From Chaetoderma sp. LZ-2023a (taxonomy: Eukaryota > Mollusca > Caudofoveata > Chaetodermatida > Chaetodermatidae): a stretch of DNA of 64,000 nucleotides. Made by a program: the position numbers and the translations under genes. The notes under the pieces are model-generated. The model did no database searches, was not told the DNA's origin, and saw only the letters and a program-made list of their open reading frames with translations. This document shows, in pieces, positions 21,121 through 31,660 of this stretch (within the stretch, counting starts at the first letter, position 1; the number at the start of each line of letters is the position of its first letter). The stretch is from contig CM067367.1 of assembly GCA_034401795.1 (NCBI GenBank), forward strand, positions 55,182,384 through 55,246,383, written 5' to 3'.

Positions 21121-23574
21121 GTATGTAATACAAATTGGCATTATATATACATATTGACATAAATTTTAGAAAATTGATTGAGAAAATCTAAATATCTATA
21201 TCTTATTGAATGTCTTTTTGCATAACAAGAGAGTACTAATTTAGAAACTTGACCGTTGGAATGACTGGGTTGGTTATATATCAGGAGATAGCTATACTAA
21301 TTGCAGTACAGCCTAGCAAAGATTTGCATAATTACTTGTTTGTTCAAGATTAACCCTTTAACATTTCAGCTGGCCAAAATAGTTTCTTCAGTGATCTTGA
21401 GAAATATCTATTTGCAGACTAAGAGAAGACTATTATTGAAAATTTACCACTGGAATTACTGGCTTGATGATAGAAAATTTCAATTTGCATAGCAAAAGAT
21501 TCTTTTTGAAAACATCGCTGGAACGCTCTGTTAGTGATCTACATCTACATGTACATGTACACGTAATCATCCCAGTGGTGAATTAAAAAGGTCTTCTCTT
21601 GGCTTGTAAGCATTAGATTTTCTTGACAAAATCACTTACCACTCTGGTGTAAAAAATTTCAAATTAAATTAAAAGATGAATTGGTGTTCATTTTTCAACA
21701 AATTTGGTGGAAGATATACATTGTCCACCAAAACTGTCGAAAAATCTATACCAGTTTCTTCGCTACTGGCGCAGTAAGAGATAGAATATTGTCATCAGAA
21801 TGGTACGGGTTAATTAAATACAACATGTAGAAACATTGTTTTCAAAATGACCACCTGTTATCAGGTGAAAAATAACTGAATTTAGGAATCTACTTTCAGT
21901 GGTCCTCTGGTTAAATATATTGATGCATTGATTTCAATTACACCTTTATCTTGTAGCTGCTGACTGCATTACGGATTGGAAGTTTTGGTATTGGTCTCTT
22001 CTGCAATGGCCTTATGTGGACCCACTTTGTGAAGTCACTGAATTTGTGCTCATCATCTGTGGAGGCAACAGTAATCAGAACAGCTGGCGGATTTGTTGCG
22101 ACGGTAAGCATAATAGAGGAATATTGTTTAACTCGGCTGTTTAGATCTAAATTATAGCTCATAAAAAGCTTAATTCTTACCACTCTGGTGTCAAAATTTT
22201 AAATTTTCAAATTAAATTAAAAGATGAACTGGTGTACATTTTTCAACAAATTTGGTGGGAGATGGTGCTGTCATAGACAGCAACATCTTCCAGCAAAATT
22301 GTTGAAAAATGTACACCAGTTAGTCTGATATTGACACAGTAAAATAGACTAACTGGTGTACATTTTTCAACAATTTTGCTGGAAGATGTTGCTGTCTACG
22401 ACAGCACCATCTCCCACCAAATTTGTTGAAAAATGTACACCAGTTCATCTTTTAATTTAATTTGAAAATTTAAAATTTTGACACCAGAGTGGTAATGGTT
22501 AAATGGTTCCAAAACAAAATAAAATATACTGTTGAATGTTTTGAAGATAATTGGATTGCAAGACATTGCTGACTAAGGCGGCAATGTGTTCCAATCCAAT
22601 TATGTTCAAAATATTTGACAGAGCATTTCTTACCTCGTGATCAAAATTGTATCATTGCTAACCAATATGATTCTGTTTTTGTTTTGGAAACATGTAAAGT
22701 TATTTCTGAGCCGTGCTGCAGCTTAAGAGCTTCTTCTGCTTCTTTTCGTTCGCTGATCATACCGCCAGTCCTGTAAGTGACTATCGACATGAGCTCATGG
22801 GATAACCAGTGCATCATGCGGCGACAACCTACATTTAATTCATGAAGCTTGGTTAAGTTTTGCTTTTAGCTCTACTACAGCAAATCTGTCTGACCATTTA
22901 TATATCCTTATTACCGAATCTATATATCAATTCACTACTATTTAAATTTATATTGTTCTGACCTGTATTTCCAGTGTAGCGGCTTACTGTACCTACTTAT
23001 ATCAAGACCACAAATGCATTTACGTATATCATTCTACACTGTAATATCATCAGATTGACATTGTCATTTCTGGTTAGGTTTTGCATTTTGCCGAGTGCAT
23101 GTATGTTACATTTTGTTTTGCTCGACTACACCTATTCTATTTCTATCAGGCCCAATTTTGTTACTGTATCTACATCTATCAGACTTGAGTCAATTAAAAT
23201 TGAAATTGCAAAATCAAATTTTTCAGGTAATTAAAATTGAAGATTTTTGTTGAACTCTACACAAAGAGGGTGGCTATTCATAGCAATCCAAATCGTGTGC
23301 ACCAGGTATTTGGTAAATTTTTCTCGACATTTACTTCATCATGGACTTATCCAATCTTAAGAAAATTCTATCTAGATTCGATCTATACCATCATTGCATC
23401 CAGTCTGCATCCATCATAATGAAAATGATTTTCACATTTTATCCATACATTTACATGGTTTGGACTTACTTTATATCTGGACGATTTGTCTCCTTTTAAC
23501 CCAAGAATTAAAAGAATGTTCAATTTTTTAGCTCCACGGAGCAGTTCAATAAACCACCTTGTCCCGTAGTTAGG

Positions 23575-23636
<62 letters not shown>

Positions 23637-24835
23637 CGTCGTTAGTTAGTCATTCAGTCAGTCAGCCAGTCACTAGAGATATATTCCAGGCTGTAGTGTC
23701 CAGAGTTTGTCGTAGACACTATTCAAACTTGCTCTATGCAGGCATACATGCATTGCATGCGTTGTAGGCTTAACTGAAGGTGTGTACCGTACCAAAAGTA
23801 GGTCAGTGTCACTTAGATTTCATGCTTCACCCGAAGCTACCGAGATTCTATGGAGCTCGTTCAATAGAAATGTGATTCATGAAACTTAAATTTAATTTAA
23901 ACTCAAATTAATTAAATTACAGATTTGTTCATGTGCATGTGTCATCAATTGTACCGTACCTATAATTAAAAAAAATATTCCATACTTTTTCAGGGTGATT
24001 ATTTTTGGGAAATTTACCTACAGAATAATGTTTGCGATGCAGGCATGGGAGGCGGTTAAGCTTTATTGTTCAGGCTATGGCTTCCTCCTTTGGGCAATAC
24101 TATATAGGCATCTTGCTCCTAGGCAAGTAATTTGCATTTTTCAAATTTCATGTGTAGACTGTATCCAAGGGTTGGGCATGTTCAATGAGATTTTGCTTAA
24201 CATGCTTAATGATCCTAGCTTCCATAGGGCAGATACAGCACACTTTTGTGCTGTCCAACCCTATATGATAACATGTCGACACCAACATGATGTACATACA
24301 GTACGATTGAATGAAATAGCATAAAAATCCATATTTTGCTACATCGTTTCATATGATAAGCGGAAAAATAAAATGGCTTGACACGTCAGACCTGGCTTTT
24401 AGCGGTCAAAGTTTGCTAAGAAAATGTTTTAATTTCTCATCAAATACATGTATGGCTATTTGTAGACCAAGAGAATAGTGTTTTTGAAAATTTACCACTG
24501 AAATAACCTGCTCGATAATCGAGCCAGTCATTACAGTGGTAAATTTTCAAAAATACTCTTCTCTTTACCTGCAAATGGACATTTACTAAGAAAAACGTTT
24601 AATTTTCGTGACAGCGGCTGACCATTAAATGATTGAGTCTGTTAATGTTAGCAGTGAATTCAGTAAGTATCTTATTCTTGTTCCGTAGAGTGTGTTGGGC
24701 TTCCTGTTCCTCGGCGAAGGGCTGCCAATCATGTGGTGGGTTGGTGCTGTTATAATCCTACTTGGACTGCTGCTAATTTATCACGGTAACATAGAAGTAC
24801 CTAAATCAGAAACACTCGCGAAGAAACTAAGCTGA
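20980..24835 (+). CDS. TMEM42: TMEM42-like multi-pass membrane protein gene (3 exons)
   Basis: Three exons (20980-21120, 21957-22103, 24689-24835) join in phase 0 to give about 144 residues, close to the roughly 159 of vertebrate TMEM42. Exon 1 encodes a first membrane helix and the GCLGSLAALFTKLAL motif. Exon 2 encodes GLFCNGLMWTHFVKSLNL, where NxLMWTxF is the family hallmark. Exon 3 encodes SVLGFLFLGEGLP, then WWVGAVIILLGLLLIYH, a final helix followed by a short polar tail. TMEM42 belongs to the drug/metabolite-transporter (EamA-like) fold group, and its substrate is unknown. The start is supported by an in-frame stop just upstream. Introns are 836 and 2,585 bp and carry MITEs. It is the only clear host gene in the window. 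Confidence 0.88.
21350..21620. mobile_element. MITE family B, copy B3, in TMEM42 intron 1
   Basis: Starts at TTAACCCTTTAACATTTCAG. Its left arm contains GAAAATTTACCACTGGAATT and its right arm contains the complementary CCAGTGGTGAATTAAAAAGG followed by TCTTCTCTTGGCTTG. An extra block with CATGTACATGTACACG lies between the arms. Confidence 0.6.
21635..21813. mobile_element. MITE family A, copy A2, in TMEM42 intron 1
   Basis: The left end reads CTTACCACTCTGGTGT and the right end ATCAGAATGGTACGGGTTAA. The inner arms contain TCAACAAATTTGGTGGAAGA and its diverged complement. It directly follows copy B3. Confidence 0.65.
21957..22103 (+). CDS. TMEM42: TMEM42 exon 2
   Basis: 49 codons between the acceptor TTATCTTGTAG and the donor GCGACG|GTAAGC. 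It encodes two predicted membrane helices with the LMWTHF signature. Confidence 0.9.
22170..22502. mobile_element. MITE family A, copy A3, near-perfect 333-bp palindrome in intron 2
   Basis: Bounded by TTAA at 22170-22173 and 22499-22502. The left and right halves are nearly perfect reverse complements: CTTACCACTCTGGTGTCAAA opposes TTTGACACCAGAGTGGTAAT, and the match runs inward to a short loop near 22333. Each half itself contains the inner hairpin seen in the single-length copies, so this looks like a head-to-head dimer. As intronic RNA it would fold into a very long hairpin. Confidence 0.85.
22530..22622. repeat. Inverted repeat (family C hairpin) in TMEM42 intron 2
   Basis: Arms containing ATAATTGGATTG...CATTGC and GCAATGTG...CAATCCAATTAT flank the loop TGACTAAGGCG. 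The outer arms continue with GAATGTTTTGA against TCAAAATATTT. Probably a small foldback element; only one copy was seen. Confidence 0.65.
23568..23650. repeat. (TTAG)n tetranucleotide array in intron 2
   Basis: About 18 units of TTAG/GTTA with a final interruption (TTACGTCG), followed by CAGT-type units. Confidence 0.9.
24410..24625. mobile_element. MITE family B, copy B4, in TMEM42 intron 2
   Basis: The best-preserved palindrome of the family. GAAAATTTACCACTGAAATA in the left arm pairs with CATTACAGTGGTAAATTTTC in the right arm across GCTCGATAATCGAGC. The outer arms contain ACCAAGAGAATAGTG and the complementary ACTCTTCTCTTTACC. Confidence 0.7.
24689..24835 (+). CDS. TMEM42: TMEM42 exon 3
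   Basis: 48 codons plus TGA after the acceptor TTGTTCCGTAG. It encodes the LGEGLP turn, the last helix and a lysine-containing tail. Confidence 0.9.
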   Translation, partial: SVLGFLFLGEGLPIMWWVGAVIILLGLLLIYHGNIEVPKSETLAKKLS

Positions 24836-24843
24836 TATCAGAA

Positions 24844-24849
24844 AATAAA
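24844..24849 (+). terminator. TMEM42 polyadenylation signal
   Basis: AATAAA lies 9 bp after the TMEM42 stop codon. This would give an unusually short 3' UTR, so a more distal signal cannot be excluded. Confidence 0.5.
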
Positions 24850-24980
24850 GATACATTTGATAACCAGTATTTTGTCTGCAGTAAAGCATGTTATAGTGGG
24901 CAGGATGTGGGCAATCACAGTCATTACTAAAGACAGGTGGTCACTTTAATGCAACTCATTTGCAATACAATATAAAGATT

Positions 24981-25190
24981 TTAACCCTTACTACTCTGAT
25001 GTCAATATTCTAATCTTTTGCTCTGTCTGTAGCAATGAAACTGGTGTACATTTTTCAACAATTTTGGTGGACGATCTTGCTGTCTACGACAGCACCATCT
25101 TCCACCGAATTTGTTGAAAAATGAATGCTAGTTCACGTTTTATTATAATTTGAAAACTTACAATTTTGACATCAGAGTAGTAAATGTTAA
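24981..25190. mobile_element. MITE family A, copy A4, downstream of TMEM42
   Basis: A 210-bp copy bounded by TTAA at both ends. Termini are CCCTTACTACTCTGATGTCA and the complementary TGACATCAGAGTAGTAAATG. The inner arms carry TTTTTCAACAATTTTGGTGG and its diverged complement. Confidence 0.8.
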
Positions 25191-26719
25191 AATCAAATGA
25201 TTGTGGTTCATTATGGTCCAGCTTATCAACAAGTGACAATTATAGACATGTTTACCTGTAGTTGTGCTTACTTCTAATGTGCAATATAAAGTACGTCTTT
25301 AATAGAATGCCAGGTATTGAAATGTCTGCAATTTTTCCATGCATGTTCAATTAAGTCTTCGCAGGCCTATGATTTGCAGTTTGCAGACATCAGCAAATTA
25401 GCAACAACCTTTGGCCTTAGTCTTAGATTTTTTATTTTAAATTGATATATGAAATATGCTTTACGATTAAATTGTCAAGATTGACCGAGAAAATATTAAT
25501 TTTTGCTTAGTGTCCATTTACAGGCCAAGAGAATACTATTTTTGAACAGTTATCACTCATGCATACAAATGTTAAATTAAAAAGAATTTTGTCTTACCCG
25601 TTAAATTCACATTCCACAAGACTATTACATAGACTGCGGTTTTTTCAGTCTTGACAATTAGGCCATTGTTGGTTTATTGCTAGTTTAGCGTGACCCTCCC
25701 TCATCTATACTTTTTAGCTAAATAAGCATGTATTTTATTAATTTATTGGCATCGTCTAAAATACCAACATGTCAGCCTTTAATTTTCTGTATTAGCAAAC
25801 TTTTTAATCTTTCCTGCTGTCAAATTCTATCAGATCATGCACATCATCTGTTGTTTTAGAGAATAAAGAGTATATCATATGAAATTTGATGTGTCTGGGC
25901 TTGAAATCAAATAATTAATAATAAATAATTTTTGCATGTGACATGTTCATTTTGGAAGGCTGGTCATGCTGAACTAACTATCAAATAACAACAGCCTTAA
26001 AGCGTTAAACATTGACGATCACGATGATAATTGTTTTTTGATAACTGTTATTTTTTTACATCTGTTAGTAACATTACTTTATTCATGGTAAAAATACAGG
26101 CTTATATATATAATGGTATTTCAAGCAGTAGGCGAGACATTGGAATTACATCTTTTGTATTACATCTTTTGTCTGGCTAATATAACATCATATTTATACT
26201 TATATGAGTGCTCAAAAGCATAATTTCAGCAGCCAGACCTTACGCGCAGATCATATAAGGTTTAATTTACAATCATTGTATTTAGTGTTGACAGTTTAAA
26301 TCTAAAAGCTGTAAAATTATAATCAGTGTCATGTTGAAATACTCTTCTAGCCATTATTTATCTGGTCTGGATCTTGCTCTACAAATTGATGCTCCCATTT
26401 ATACTTTGATTTTCAAGAATTAAATTATTATAAAATTAATATTAAAATTAAAGTGGTGACTGAACACAATCCTGTGCAGTTAGGCGGGTTAGGCCTAAAA
26501 TTGCTTTTAAATGTTGGAAGTATATATAGTTCAGCATTTCTTCAGCGGCAACATGACACAGAATGGTTCCGTTAGTCATAAAATCTAATGGTTTGTCTGT
26601 ACAGTCATGTGACCTTGGGGATTTATTAAGAAAGATTTTATGGGTTTGCTTTTTTAGTTCCTTCCTTGTGTTCCTTCCGTGATGACGCCATGGCTGGCAA
26701 TTTGGGCACAGTGTCAGCC
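25191..26719. other. Gene-free interval
   Basis: No coding feature recognised over 1.5 kb. A fragment resembling MITE family B (CCAAGAGAATACTATTTTTG) lies near 25524-25545. Confidence 0.45.
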
Positions 26720-27567
26720 ACTATTCGTTTAACGGTGGCGAAGGCATTTGGTAGCCCCTACCAAATGTAAATCCTCTACGGCTACCTCTGTCCTGACCGA
26801 CGAGATGGTGTCTTTCTTGCTCTGTAACAGTCCCGGGCAAAATGCCCTGGGATTCCACAGTTAAAGCAATTACCCCGCATTCTTCCACTTCGAGCTCCTC
26901 GCACCGATAAACTTGCAACACAGTTTTTTAATTCTTCAATTTGATGTCACATATCCTCTATTTCTGATCTATGTTCTATTTTTGTAGGTGGGGCTTTTAC
27001 ATTTTGTTCTTGGATAGCATTCACAGGAACTGTAGCTAACTTCTCAGCCCCCCATCTACATTCCAACCTTGCAGCTGATTCCGATGCTTCATCCACTGAC
27101 TTGGGCATTTATGATGCACCTTTTCACCAATCCTCATGGTACCTGCTATAAATGTGTCAATACAACATCATCGAGGGCCTCCTTACACCCTATATATTTT
27201 GAGTATGCGCGGCGTGCCAATCACTTTAATTCACGGATATACAGCTAAATTTTCATTTTCATGTGTACTCCTTAATGGTAATTGGGAGCGAAAAGCTTCC
27301 ACTAATGCTGGTGAGTAATACGCTTGCGTAAACGCCTCCACAACTTAACCATATTTAGTTTTCTTGGTTTTCTTGTCCAACTCTATATATGGCGAAAGCA
27401 GCATTGCCTAAGAGTGTTGGAAAATACTGCAACTTGTCCTTCTCATCGGGAGCATGAATGTTGCACCATGCCTCAAAGCGTTCCAACCAAGTGTCAAAAT
27501 CATCTCCTTGGGTTCCCTCAAATCGAGGTGGTGGGCCTGCTAATGACAGCAGTCTGGATTCAGCCAT
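26720..27567 (-). pseudogene. Gypsy-type gag remnant with zinc knuckle
   Basis: The frame starting at 27567 (MAESRLLSLAGPPPRFEGTQ) has a capsid-like start containing DDFDTWLERFEAWC. Further downstream, in other frames, come YSPALVEAFRSQLPLR, SVDEASESAARLECRWGAEK, and near 26880 a C-x2-C-x4-H-x4-C knuckle (CFNCGIPGHFARDC). At least three frame disruptions and stops separate these blocks. No protease or RT follows before 26700. It is unrelated to the gag of the large gypsy array at 34.6-63.2 kb. Confidence 0.75.
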
Positions 27568-27701
27568 AGCTATATTAAATTACAATTGAAAGGAACACTG
27601 TTTGACTAGTCAGCGAGCAGTTCACCTACCACTCAAACAGTGATATTACATAGAATTATAAGTTACATGACTTACAAATAAGACAACTACTTACACAATG
27701 T

Positions 27702-27707
27702 TTTATT
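27702..27707 (-). terminator. Polyadenylation signal for the SGNH-like ORF
   Basis: AATAAA on the - strand, about 75 bp after the stop codon of the 28607-27783 frame. Confidence 0.5.
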
Positions 27708-27782
27708 CATAATTTTCATAAATACTACAAATAGTATTAATCATGAGACATACATACGACAATGAATGACTTAAATCTCACA

Positions 27783-28607
27783 TTATGATGCTGTTTTCTG
27801 CCTCTTCCAGCATGTGTACTCTCGTTCTGATTCGGAATCAGAAAATAAATCAGAATAATGATCCACCAATTTGCTTGAAGAGGCTTTCTCCGCTTGAATG
27901 CTCACTTCAGCTTTAAAGGCTATGATCGTGGACCGAAACCACTTATGTTTTATGTGCGACTTGGCATGGAGCCCATCATACAATCGCGAAAAATGATACA
28001 AAGTCACGGTCTTTTGCTTCCTTTTACGCCCCACTCCCTTAATGTGTTTATGAATTATCTCTCTGTGCCACTGCACAGTCAACAGTCGAAGGCTAAACAT
28101 GTTTATATCTTCTATGTTTTGTTCAATCAAGAATTCATTTACTTGTGCCAAATCTCTATTAAGATTTTCTTGGAACACTGCTGCTGTGGCCGCCGACAAA
28201 CTACTACACTTCAATTTCCCTGACACTATTTTAAAATCGGCGAGGGCTGATAATGAACATGGTGGTATGGTAATAAATCCAAAAAGTCTGTTTGGTCTTA
28301 ATGACTTCACCGCTGTCTTAAACTGACACAACTTACTACACACTTCATCAACCGAAATATTTGATGGAATTTTTTTGGAACCAAAATTTGAGTTTTTATT
28401 AGTAAGTAGGTCATTTATGCCAACACAGACGTTAACATTTAACTTATCATTGATAACAGTATTGTTTCTTAAGTAAGCGAGCACTTCTGTCTTTAATGAA
28501 TCACAAGTGGCACCACGGGTTACAATATATCTTATAGGAAAATCTGGCTGTTCATATTTTTGAAAATTATTTGCTCGAGAGTCTGCAGCGAATACATATT
28601 TAAACAT
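27783..28607 (-). CDS. SGNH-hydrolase-like protein, intact 274-residue ORF
   Basis: An uninterrupted frame from ATG at 28607. SGNH-family blocks are recognisable: FAADSRANNF (block I, with Ser after Asp), VTRGAT (block II Gly), VCVGINDLL (block III, Gly-x-Asn-Asp) and YDGLHAKS (block V, Asp-x-x-His) at about residue 211. A basic linker (KGVGRKRKQK) precedes block V, and the C-terminus is rich in Ser and Glu. All four tetrad residues appear present, so esterase or a related hydrolase activity is possible. The substrate is unknown. No zinc knuckle or RT is attached, unlike LINE ORF1. It could be a host gene, a captured gene, or an ORF of an unrecognised mobile element. Confidence 0.6.
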   Translation of the reverse strand: MFKYVFAADSRANNFQKYEQPDFPIRYIVTRGATCDSLKTEVLAYLRNNTVINDKLNVNVCVGINDLLTNKNSNFGSKKIPSNISVDEVCSKLCQFKTAVKSLRPNRLFGFITIPPCSLSALADFKIVSGKLKCSSLSAATAAVFQENLNRDLAQVNEFLIEQNIEDINMFSLRLLTVQWHREIIHKHIKGVGRKRKQKTVTLYHFSRLYDGLHAKSHIKHKWFRSTIIAFKAEVSIQAEKASSSKLVDHYSDLFSDSESEREYTCWKRQKTAS

Positions 28608-28633
28608 ATTATTTACAAATGATTAAATGCAAA

Positions 28634-28831
28634 AACTGTTGGAACAATCAGGCCAGCGAAAATCTAATCCAGAAAAAGGTTCGCCTGAGGGGCTTGCAGC
28701 CTGATCGACGGGAACTACAAAATACAATACAAGATAAGAAGACATTTTGCGAAAACTAGTGTCATTATAAATTAGGGGGAAAATGTCTATACTATTGTAA
28801 ACTGTTGGAACATTCAGCCAGCGAAAATTTC
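28634..28831. repeat. Direct repeat pair upstream of the SGNH ORF
   Basis: AAACTGTTGGAACA(A)TCAGGCCAGCGAAAAT at about 28634-28668 recurs at about 28797-28831 with small changes, 163 bp apart. The spacing places both copies in the presumed promoter or 5' UTR of the SGNH-like frame. Confidence 0.65.
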
Positions 28832-28834
28832 ACC

Positions 28835-29422
28835 TACCAATGTCAATGTTTGACTCGGTTACCATGGCTATATCAGCACAGAATTCATGCAATTTTACAA
28901 TTTCACGCAAATTTCATATTACATCATCTCGTTATTTCAATCCCACCACTGCTACCAATTTGTAAGCTTTAAACTCACCAGATTATGTTCTAAGTACACT
29001 TATTCTTGGTTGCTGGCCAGCTTCATTCACTCGTCCAACTTTCTTATCATTGTAGTTTTGCCCTTATACTCCCACGGATTTCGAAAGTACTGTAACCGGT
29101 GAGTTTATTGACAAGTTCCAAGAGTTTACAATTATATAGATGGTAAAATTAACAAAAGACTTAAAATGTAACTCATGTATTTGGGAATACATGTAGGTTA
29201 AAACATAATAGCAAACCTATGGGCATATACGAAAAAAAGATTTAATTTGTGAAATTCACATTCATGACATCGGTGATCCTGGTTTTATAGGAAAAATTTA
29301 AACATTAACATTTAACTTCCAAAGATTTTTGTTGTTATTTCATTTCTTATTGCCGGTAGAATTAGTAAAATATTGCATTCACATTCATTCATTTCATGTC
29401 ACTTGATTCTGAATTCATTTTT
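28835..29422. other. Gene-free interval
   Basis: No gene or structured repeat was recognised in this stretch of about 590 bp. Confidence 0.4.
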
Positions 29423-29453
29423 AGCTCACCGGGCCTGAAAGGCCAAGTGAGCT
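29423..29453. repeat. Terminal hairpin of the interspersed repeat
   Basis: AGCTCAC and GGCCT on the left pair with AGGCC and GTGAGCT on the right across a short GAA loop. This is a compact palindrome at the exact edge of the repeat. Confidence 0.75.
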
Positions 29454-30690
29454 TATGCCGTGGCAACCGTTCATCGTGTGTCCGTCTGTTGTCCATCCAT
29501 CATCCATCCGTCTGTCCATCAACTTTTCCTTTAAACGACTTCTTCTCAAGAACAACTGGGCCAATTTCGATTATATTTGGCAGGATGAATCCTTACTTCA
29601 TAGGGATCCAAGTTTATTCAAATGGAGCCGATCGACTGATTTAGCCAGCGGCCATCTTGAATTTCGGCTGATTTTAGGAAACGTCTTTAAAAATCTTCTC
29701 AGAAACCGCTTGGTGAATCGATTCAAAACTCATGAAACAGCATAGCATCTAGGGAAAGAGGTAAGCCAAGTTTGTTCAAGAAGACTTGATTGACCAAATT
29801 GTTCAGTGGCCATCTTGGATGACCTAGTTTTCCCGAAAATGACCTGAACCGCTGAAGGGATCAGGCCGAAATTTGGGAGATATGATTAGGGACTAAGGGC
29901 CATTAAAGTTTGTTCAAGGGAAGTTGCTCCATCAAAAAACATGGCCGCCGTGGTCCAATTAAAATGTAGCATGTTTAGCGTCCATATTGGATTTTTTTAT
30001 TTGATGGCCAAAATTGGTTCTATGTATGTTTTTTGGTATTCAGAGCTCAAATTTGTAATTTTCAAAACTGTCGGATAAACAGTTTGGTGGCCATCTTGGA
30101 TAATTTTGTCGTCAAAAGCTCCCATGCTAAAGCAATGGAAAATTTAAAATGCCTTCTCGAGAACTTCTAGGCCGATTTCAATTATATTTGGCAGGAAGCA
30201 GCCTTATGGCATAGGGATCCAAGTTTGTTCAAATTAACCCAATCGACCAATTTGCCTGGCAGCCATTTTGGATTTTGGCCGATTTTAGGAAACGTCTTTA
30301 AAAATCTCCGAAACCGCTTGGGGAATCTTCATCTAGACCAAGAGGTAAGCCAAGTTTGTTCAAGAGGACTTCATTGACCAAATGGTTCTGCGACCATCTT
30401 GGATGACCTAGTTTTTCCGAAAATGACCTCCAGAACCGCTTTAGGGATCAGGCCAAAATTTGGGCGGTATGGTTAAGGACTAAGAGGCCATTAAAGTTTG
30501 TTCAAGGGAAGTTGATCCGTCCAAAAAACATGGGCGCCGTGGGCCAATCAATATGTAGTGTGTTTGGCGGCCATATGGCACTTGAAAAAATGCCCACAAA
30601 CTCATTTAAAAGACTACTAAACCACCCACCAACAATTTTGCCAAAAATTGATGGTGCTCCAGGTGAGCAACACAGGCCCCTTGGGCCTCT
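29423..30690 (+). repeat. Long interspersed non-coding repeat
   Basis: Begins with a terminal hairpin (AGCTCAC...GTGAGCT) and ends GGTGAGCAACACAGGCCCC followed by TTGGGCCTCTTG. In between, a module of about 600 bp is repeated: AAACGTCTTTAAAAATCT, then CGCTTGG(T/G)GAATC, GCCAAGTTTGTTCAAGA, GCCATCTTGGATGACCTAG and AAAATGACC occur near 29680-29840 and again near 30290-30430. No ORF is meaningful. It resembles abundant repeats of marine invertebrate genomes, but the family cannot be named from sequence alone. Confidence 0.65.
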
Positions 30691-31204
30691 TGTTCTACAA
30701 TCTTTAGAAACTAACTCAAAGTTTAGAAATGATCCCCAAACTATCAGCGAATATAGTGAAGGGGTCCTTTAGATACAAACAAATTTTTTTGCTTACCAAT
30801 ATCATGAGTGCTGTCTGAAATTTTCTTCAAGACAACATGTGTCTCTACAAGAACACAAGGATATGTAATTCTTCAGTATTGAACTGAAGCATCGTTGCGA
30901 GTACCTTACACCAGTTATGTCATCAAGACTTTGCTCCATTTGCCCATCTGTCAGTGCCTACACACACCTCTAGCTCTCTGGCCTTCCACTTGGGTGACAA
31001 CCTTGCCACATTGCCAGATTTCAGCCCCATAAAGCCACATATCAAAGACTGACTCATGTAATGCGGGTGGAAAGTAAAATCTTGCTTGTTGCCATAATGA
31101 TTATGGTTAGAAAAAAAGATGCCAAAATACATGTAAGATTACATGTTCATAAGCCTTTAATAAACACTGACATGTTAAAAATAATCTGATTTTGCAGTCA
31201 CGAT

Positions 31205-31660
31205 TTTTAACTCGTCTGGCCTGGATTTTGCCTGATTTTTAGAAACGTCTTTAAAAATCTTCGCCTAAATCCGCTGGGGGTGAGGGTGTTGGGGGCTGGG
31301 CTGGGTAGGTGATCAATTCAAAACTGATGAAACATCATCTAGGGCAACAGCTGAACCAAAGTTATTCAAGAGAACTGACCAAATGCTTCGGTGGCCATCT
31401 TGGATGCCTTATTTTTCTCGAAAACGACTCCAGATCCTCTGAACGGATATATCCGAAATTTGGAAGATATGATTAAGGACTAAGGAACATTAATATTTGT
31501 TCAAGGAAAGTTGATGCATCAGAAACGTGGCAGCCATTTTCCAATCAAAATGTACCATGTTTGGCGGCCATATTGGATTATTTTACTTGATATATTTTGA
31601 AGCCGAAAGTGGTTTTATATAGATTTTTGGGTATGCTGATTTCAAATTTCCCACTCAAAA
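31205..31660 (+). repeat. Second, truncated copy of the interspersed repeat
   Basis: Repeats the same module order as 29640-30060 (AAACGTCTTTAAAAATCT, GCCATCTTGGAT, GATTAAGGACTAAGG, TTTGTTCAAGGAAAGTTGAT), with a G-rich insertion near 31275-31305. Confidence 0.65.

Noticed and set aside
23568-23650. TTAG array considered as telomeric or CRISPR-like
   Set aside because: A simple tetranucleotide run without spacers, and not the TTAGGG telomere unit.
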